Shown piece after piece: positions 58,862 to 64,000 of a DNA stretch of 64,000 bases. The position numbers were made by a program, and so were the translations under genes. Within the stretch, counting starts at the first letter, position 1. Each line of letters opens with the position of its first letter. The notes below the pieces were generated by a model. That model ran no database searches. It was given only the letters and a program-made list of their open reading frames with translations, and had not been told where the DNA came from. Origin of the DNA: Oikopleura dioica (lineage: Eukaryota > Chordata > Appendicularia > Copelata > Oikopleuridae); assembly GCA_907165135.1 (NCBI GenBank), contig OU015568.1, positions 6,580,501 to 6,644,500 of the forward strand, given 5' to 3'.

Positions 58862-59261
58862 TTTAGTCAACGAATCAAATCTTCGAAAAAAGGGTTGAAA
58901 ACATGAGATTTCACGATTTACGAGAATTTCGTTATACATTTGAATAGAAATAGTTTTACAGTCGAAGATAGGAATAAATCCAACTGGGCTCTTGTTGAAT
59001 AAAACGGCCATAAAAGAGAATTATCAAAATAGAACAGAAAAGAGGGTAAACAAGCTTCAAATTTCTATATACAGGAAACGTTGGGATTTGACGAAAAAAA
59101 GACGGTTGAAGATAGAAAATTATGAATTAGAAATAGTTTTAGCGAAATCCCAAATTAGGACCTTTTACATGTATTTACAACATGAAAGTGGACGAAAACG
59201 GAACTAAACGAAGAGAAAAAAATATCGCCTATTTTAGTTAAAAAGGGATGATAATGACTCA

Positions 59262-61159
59262 TCACGACCCGACCATCCCATGGAGCCGGTCACAACTCGG
59301 CCTGGGCATGTTCTGCGCCTGTTTGATCAGATTCTGGTCGCGGTAGATTTGCGCGCGGCGTAATTTTTGCTCGGCTGAAGAGGAAAGGTTCGGGAAGTTG
59401 TGGAATTCAATGGCTTACCATTTAGCGTTTCTTGATAACAATTCATCCTCAAATTCTCCACAAAATCATGTCGCACTTGTCGTTCCACATCTTTCCTCGC
59501 CTTCGAGTTCGCTGGATACGAAGAAACAAAGTCCGATTTGGTCCAGTAATAAATAGGAGGATCTTCTTTTGGAAGCGCGTGCTTGATCACATAACCCCGG
59601 TTTCTGAACACAATCAGAAAGGGAGAACAGAAGGTGGAGACTTACACAGACTTGTGAAGAGAAAACGTCGGGTCGGGCGTCATCAAATTTGAAAATAAGG
59701 AAAGAGCGATGAGGACCAAAAGCGGCATAAATTGAAGCCAGACTCCAGCGCTCCCAGTGTACTAAAAATACGTTAGCATAATAAAAACGGCTACAAAGGG
59801 CTCTCTGGATAACGAATGCATCCATGCGAAGCCTGATTGGATCAAAGGACACGGAGAATGAATTCGTTATCAGTAGACCTTCGTGAAGAAAGAGAAACCA
59901 ACTCATGTTTTTAGAATTTTTAACACTCTAGTTATCGAAAGAAAGAACTACCTCTTCTTCCTCCCTTCTTCTAGTTTCCCGCCGCTAGAATTTTTAGGTG
60001 GCTCGCTTGAGCTGACTTTTTGACTTACTTCTTGTTCATACTGTCGTTGTTGGTGATGTCTTCGTTGCTGATGATGGTTGAAATTGTGGCGGAAATGGTG
60101 CGTTCTGCGCATTCTTTGAGCTGAAAAAGTAGGTTAGAAAAGTGGATGAAAGGGCTTCTTACAGGGAAATCCGCCGCCAAAGAACATGTTAAAGATTTCA
60201 TCGGGGTTGATGTGATCCTCGTCGAAGTGAAAGTGATGGCCTCCGTGACCACCACCGCCACGTGATTGCGTCGCGCCGTCGGCACCGTATCGATCGAAGG
60301 CGGCTCGTTTGTCCCCGTCGGAAAGTGTGTTGTAAGCCGCGCCGATTACTGAAAATAACAAAATCAGATTCTGAACTATTGATCAATAAACATGGGTTCT
60401 TTCTTGATTTCTGAAGGGCTAAGAAAAACAGAAGAATGGTCTTTTTTAGCGCTCACCTTTGAAAGCTTCATCTGCTCTTGGCGCCTGATTTTTATCCGGA
60501 TGCATTTTCAAAGCCAGTTTTCTGTATGCTTTTTTGATGTCGCTATCGCTCGCGGTCTTCTCAACTCCGAGGACTTTGTAGTAATCTTTTCTGGCGGAAA
60601 GAATCTTGTTGACTTGAGAGACTTGTTCGGGAGTGTAGTTCTTTTGCACGGGTTCTTGGGTGGCGGATGCGGCCGATTTTCGTTGACGAGTTGTGGAAGG
60701 CACGGAAGAGGATGATGGCTCGTTCTGAAAGCAAATTTGGGAAGAGGAAAATGTGGAAAGAATGATACCATGATTTAAAAAGTCTCTATTTTCGTCAAAA
60801 AAAGTCAAAAAATAGCGACGATAAAATAAAGCCACGTCGCCTTATGAAAAGCTCAAAATGACGAAATTTTCATTGAATAACCGAAAGATAATCGAATGGT
60901 TCTTTCGTTTAGACATTGTTTTTATTGCTGTTGTATTTCGTTTTGTTACTTACAGTCATATTCTTCGCTTTTTCGAGCAAATTCTTTGCTTGATCCGTTT
61001 CGTAAAGTCTTATCGATTTCTCTATCATTCTTATCGCTTTGTCCTTATCTCCACTTGCGATGCAGCTCCTCGCTCTTGGAATTTTTATCAATTTTTATTC
61101 AGAAATAGAATTTTTTACCTCCGCAAACATTCTTCTGCTGCTTCTTTATTTGAATCCAT
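59262..61159 (-). CDS. DNAJB14: ER-membrane J-domain protein, DNAJB12/DNAJB14 type
   Basis: Starts [20 protein letters not shown] at 61159. A TPR-like leader ([18 protein letters not shown]) and a serine-rich linker come first. The J domain ([20 protein letters not shown]) contains the HPD motif in [21 protein letters not shown] glycine/histidine-rich segment with [15 protein letters not shown] follows, then one membrane helix around [12 protein letters not shown] and [10 protein letters not shown]. The C-terminal DUF1977 domain has [36 protein letters not shown] and a final [17 protein letters not shown]. This is the exact DNAJB12/14 architecture, an Hsc70 co-chaperone in ER quality control. 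B12 versus B14 cannot be separated here. Confidence 0.92.
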
Positions 61160-61516
61160 TTTATGTTTTCTTTATTCTCTTTTACTAATTAATGCCCAAT
61201 TCTGACTATCAAAATCCAAGTCGACGAAAAAACAATTATCCGATAAAAATTCCTGACGCTGGATTGGCGTCGCGCTCGCCAATCAGCGCCGCGGAAAAAT
61301 GAAGTATGAGTCACGCTCATTGATCTCGCCGCGCTGACTCACAGACGCAGTAGTAATCGAGCTCAAGAAATTCCGAATTCGCCAAGAAGAATGAAAATTT
61401 ACTAAAATGAAACAATTGAAGGAAAAATTCACGTACGGCTAGTAATTCTCAGAGAAAATTCGACGAGATTTTGCTTTGAGAAAATGAAAATAAATAAAAA
61501 TTAATAAAAAGCTGTT

Positions 61517-61702
61517 TTATTTTGAAATTTTATTCATCAACATCGAAGTTATCAAAAAAAAAAAATATAAAATGAAGCCACTGATATAGCGATATTGGTA
61601 GTTACTATCCCCAGTGTTTATCTTCCCTGGAACATTCTGACTGTACTCTCTGTTACGTAACTCTCTAATCTCGTGCCAGAAAACAGTTCTCTGCTCAATC
61701 AT
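61517..61702 (-). CDS. Possible small tail-anchored protein (61 aa)
   Basis: A single open frame starting MIEQRTVFWHEIRELRNREY, followed by a hydrophilic middle and a C-terminal hydrophobic helix (ISGFILYFFFLITSMLMNKI) with a short basic end. It lies between the divergent DNAJB and ELOB genes. The helix partly reflects a T/A-rich run, so this may be chance. No family recognised. Confidence 0.3.
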   Translation of the reverse strand: MIEQRTVFWHEIRELRNREYSQNVPGKINTGDSNYQYRYISGFILYFFFLITSMLMNKISK

Positions 61703-61818
61703 CCTTTCAAAAAATGACGCGTTTTTCTGAATTCAGAGATTCGCCAAATTTCCCTCTGGATCAAGAAAAAAAAGAAGAAATAAAATCTAGAATCAACGAA
61801 TAAAAAAAATACAAAAAA

Positions 61819-62575
61819 ATGGCCGACGAAGTGAAGGAAGAAACCAACTCGATCGTTTTTCTCATGGTCAGGTACTCATCAAATCCGCCATTTTTCTACT
61901 TTTTCATCCTTTTTTTCAAAGATGGAAGAACAAGACAATCTATTTGGACGCAAAAGAATCCGACACCGTGGAAGTCATCAAGAACCAAATCGACAATTTG
62001 CTGGCCGTAGAAAAGTCCAGCCAGCGACTCTTCAAAATGGACAACGGAAAACCGAGCCAGGAAGAACTCATTGATCCCAAATCGCTCGTCAACTGCGGCA
62101 TCACCGGCACTGCTACTACTGCTTATCGGTTAGTTTTGAAATCAAGGGCCATAAAATGAAGTTTCTTCCCATCTTTCTGTAGTTTTCCGTGCACTCTAAA
62201 GGCATTTATAGTAAAAAAAATAACAGTCATGGAATCATACGAAAAGATAGTGACAAATTTCTGAACCCCTTAAGGGATAATATTCTCAACCAAATTCAAG
62301 GCTCAAGGAAACCTAAGTCAGGGTTTGACAGATGACCTGGATTGTTCAGAGCGTCTTTCAGACCCTGACTCGGGTTTTTAACACAGGTTTCTCCGCCCAG
62401 AATCAGGCCTTATTTGAAGAGTCCCAGTTTTAAACCACTTTTCAGCCCGTTCGAAATTTGCCTCTCCCCCGACTTCGGAAACGGCTTTGAAGAAGCGGAA
62501 GTGTGTCCTTACTCCTCGCCGCCTGATCTGCCCGGCGTTTTCATCCCCGACAAGACCGAATCCAAAGAAAACTGA
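61819..62575 (+). CDS. ELOB: Elongin B
   Basis: Three exons (61819-61871, 61922-62128, 62446-62575) give 129 aa. A short acidic leader (MADEVKEETNSIV) precedes the ubiquitin-like domain: FLMVRWKNKTIYLDAKESDT, VEVIKNQIDNLLAV, SSQRLFKMDN, ELIDPKSLVNCGI. The C-terminal tail has EAEVCPYSSPPDLPGV, the ELOB signature. Elongin B pairs with Elongin C in the Elongin complex and in VHL/SOCS-box cullin ligases. The leader is longer than in vertebrates. Intron 2 (62129-62445) contains a short MITE-like palindrome. Confidence 0.93.
62301..62398. repeat. Short MITE-like palindrome inside ELOB intron 2
   Basis: Carries AACCTAAGTCAGGGTTTGAC and the complement GACCCTGACTCGGGTTTTTA with an ACACAGG end. The inner GCCGC hairpin is missing, as in the copy at 16141-16243. 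Confidence 0.7.
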
Positions 62576-62827
62576 TGAGAAAGAACCAACTTCCTTCAAT
62601 TATTATTATTCGAAATTCGAATCGTTCATTTAGAATTAGGATTTGCGTATATTCTTATTCACCCTCCTTTTTTATATATTTTTCCTCGAAAAAACTCACG
62701 ATTCCCTGGATTCTTACATGTATTTTTTTTGTTCAACAGTTACAGTTACTTTTTTTCGGACCTTCACAAAACAACAACAATCCTTTTTTTCTTCGGAATC
62801 AAGAGTTTTAACCAGCAGCTTTAGAAG

Positions 62828-63813
62828 ATGTCAGCCACACTCGCTCCTTATTTAAAAGCTGTTCGATCGAGTCTTACTGCCTCTATGTGCATTCAAAATT
62901 TCGACTCTCAGGTACTATTTTCTTAGAAGAAGAAAAATATAAGGATAACTTAATTATCAGCAAATTGCCCAAAAAATTTGGACAAACCTTGAGGATAGTC
63001 CCTAAATTGTCGACTTCGGATGGTCACGTACACACTGATCATACGTGATCATCCAAAATGGACAATTTAGGGGCGTTCATCGAAGATTTATCCGAACTTT
63101 TGGAACGATAATCGAAATTTTAGTTCGGCCCCTAAGTTGAAAGTTTAAACCTGAGATAGCAATAGAAGAAAAAAGCGGTCTTATCATCGACCTTCTTACC
63201 TAGTTCTTGACATTTTCCGTTCAGCTCGTTGAGCGATACAACAAGCCAGAAGTTGAAATATCAAGCGGCAAAGAAATTGAGCTGACTCCTCTTGTTATCG
63301 GTATAAATTTAATAATATTTATAATTTCGTGGCTATACAAGCTCCAACTCACTTCCCCACACCAAATTGAAATCCATTTACAGCGCGAAATGAAAAAGAG
63401 AAAGTCCTCATCGAATCTTCTTTCAATTCCATCCGCGTTTCTATCATGATCAAGCAGGCAGATGAGCTAGAAGAAATCCTAGGTAGATTACATGTACATA
63501 GAATCAGGGATGATATGATCTTTAGTGAACAAATTCAGCAGAATTTTGATGCAGCGAGCAGAGAAATTCGCGATTATGAGAAGAAAACCCGTCCCTGGTT
63601 ACACTATTTCCTTCTTGATCACCAATATCCATACTGAAGGTTGCTAGAGTCATCAGAATGTCCCTAAAATATTCTTCAGACATGTACAAAAACAAACTAG
63701 TGGACTTCATCATCCAATTCATGGAAGAAGTGGACAAAGAAGTGTCCGATTTGAAGCTCGCCGTCAACGCGAGAGCCCGAATTTGCGCCGCCGAGTTCCT
63801 CAAAAACTTCTGA
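62828..63813 (+). CDS. ARPC4: Arp2/3 complex subunit 4 (ARPC4, p20)
   Basis: Five exons (62828-62911, 63225-63300, 63384-63482, 63526-63639, 63680-63813) join to 168 aa. The product reads [135 protein letters not shown] and a final EFLKNF. It is colinear with vertebrate ARPC4 along its whole length. ARPC4 is a core scaffold of the Arp2/3 actin-branching complex. About 250 nt separate it from ELOB on the same strand. From 63814 to 64000 only AT-rich 3' flank is visible. Confidence 0.97.
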
Positions 63814-64000
63814 GCAAAAAGAAAGACCAAGAAACTAAAAACATGCAACTTTCCTGAAATCATGATTCGCCAAGAGCTTCAACCTAAATCATCAGTATCC
63901 AGAATACAACTTTGAAAAGAAGCAACTTATCACATTTTTTGTGTGCCCAATTATATTTTTTTGTGAATGCGCTCTGTTTTTCAACACTTTCCTATTGTTT

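Overview
This is a eukaryotic nuclear window, most likely from the larvacean tunicate Oikopleura dioica or a close relative. The gene set is animal and chordate-like (cubilin, PP4R3/SMEK, ENKD1, CCDC34, MOK, ELOB, ARPC4). Introns are mostly about 45-60 nt, genes are dense, and at least two introns only make sense as non-canonical GA-AG introns. One gene pair is about 37 nt apart, as in larvacean operons with spliced-leader trans-splicing. The species call is inference; no spliced-leader gene or rRNA was seen. Gene models were spliced by hand from reading frame and homology.

Positions 1-20 kb are gene-poor and repeat-rich. They hold CCDC34 (+), a type II membrane protein with a C-type-lectin-like region (-), a TLC-domain membrane protein (-), a short coiled-coil protein (-) and a small secreted cystine-knot-like protein (-). 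Many copies of a palindromic MITE-like repeat with TGAGTCA in its termini lie between genes and inside introns. Positions 19.4-32.9 kb hold one giant minus-strand gene, a cubilin homologue of about 4,329 aa. It has 8 EGF-like and about 27 CUB domains, with extra modules near the C-terminus and an R-type-lectin-like insertion inside one CUB domain.

From 33 to 61 kb lies a nearly unbroken run of minus-strand genes: a C2H2+RRM protein, a 72-aa unknown, SEC61G, ENKD1, a phospholipid phosphatase, a RING-H2 ligase, an RS-rich protein, PP4R3, MOK, a divergent Rho GTPase, a ZDHHC24-like protein, GOSR1, NHP2 and DNAJB12/14. Two plus-strand genes break this run: a 49-aa membrane microprotein (34.1 kb) and a four-exon gene nested in a PP4R3 intron (44.8 kb). 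Another PP4R3 intron carries a 2.7-kb composite of nested inverted repeats. At the right edge ELOB and ARPC4 lie on the plus strand.

The genes do not form one pathway. Recurring themes are secretory and membrane traffic (SEC61G, GOSR1, DNAJB12/14, ZDHHC24, cubilin), cilia and microtubules (CCDC34, ENKD1, MOK), and actin/Rho signalling (Rho, ARPC4).
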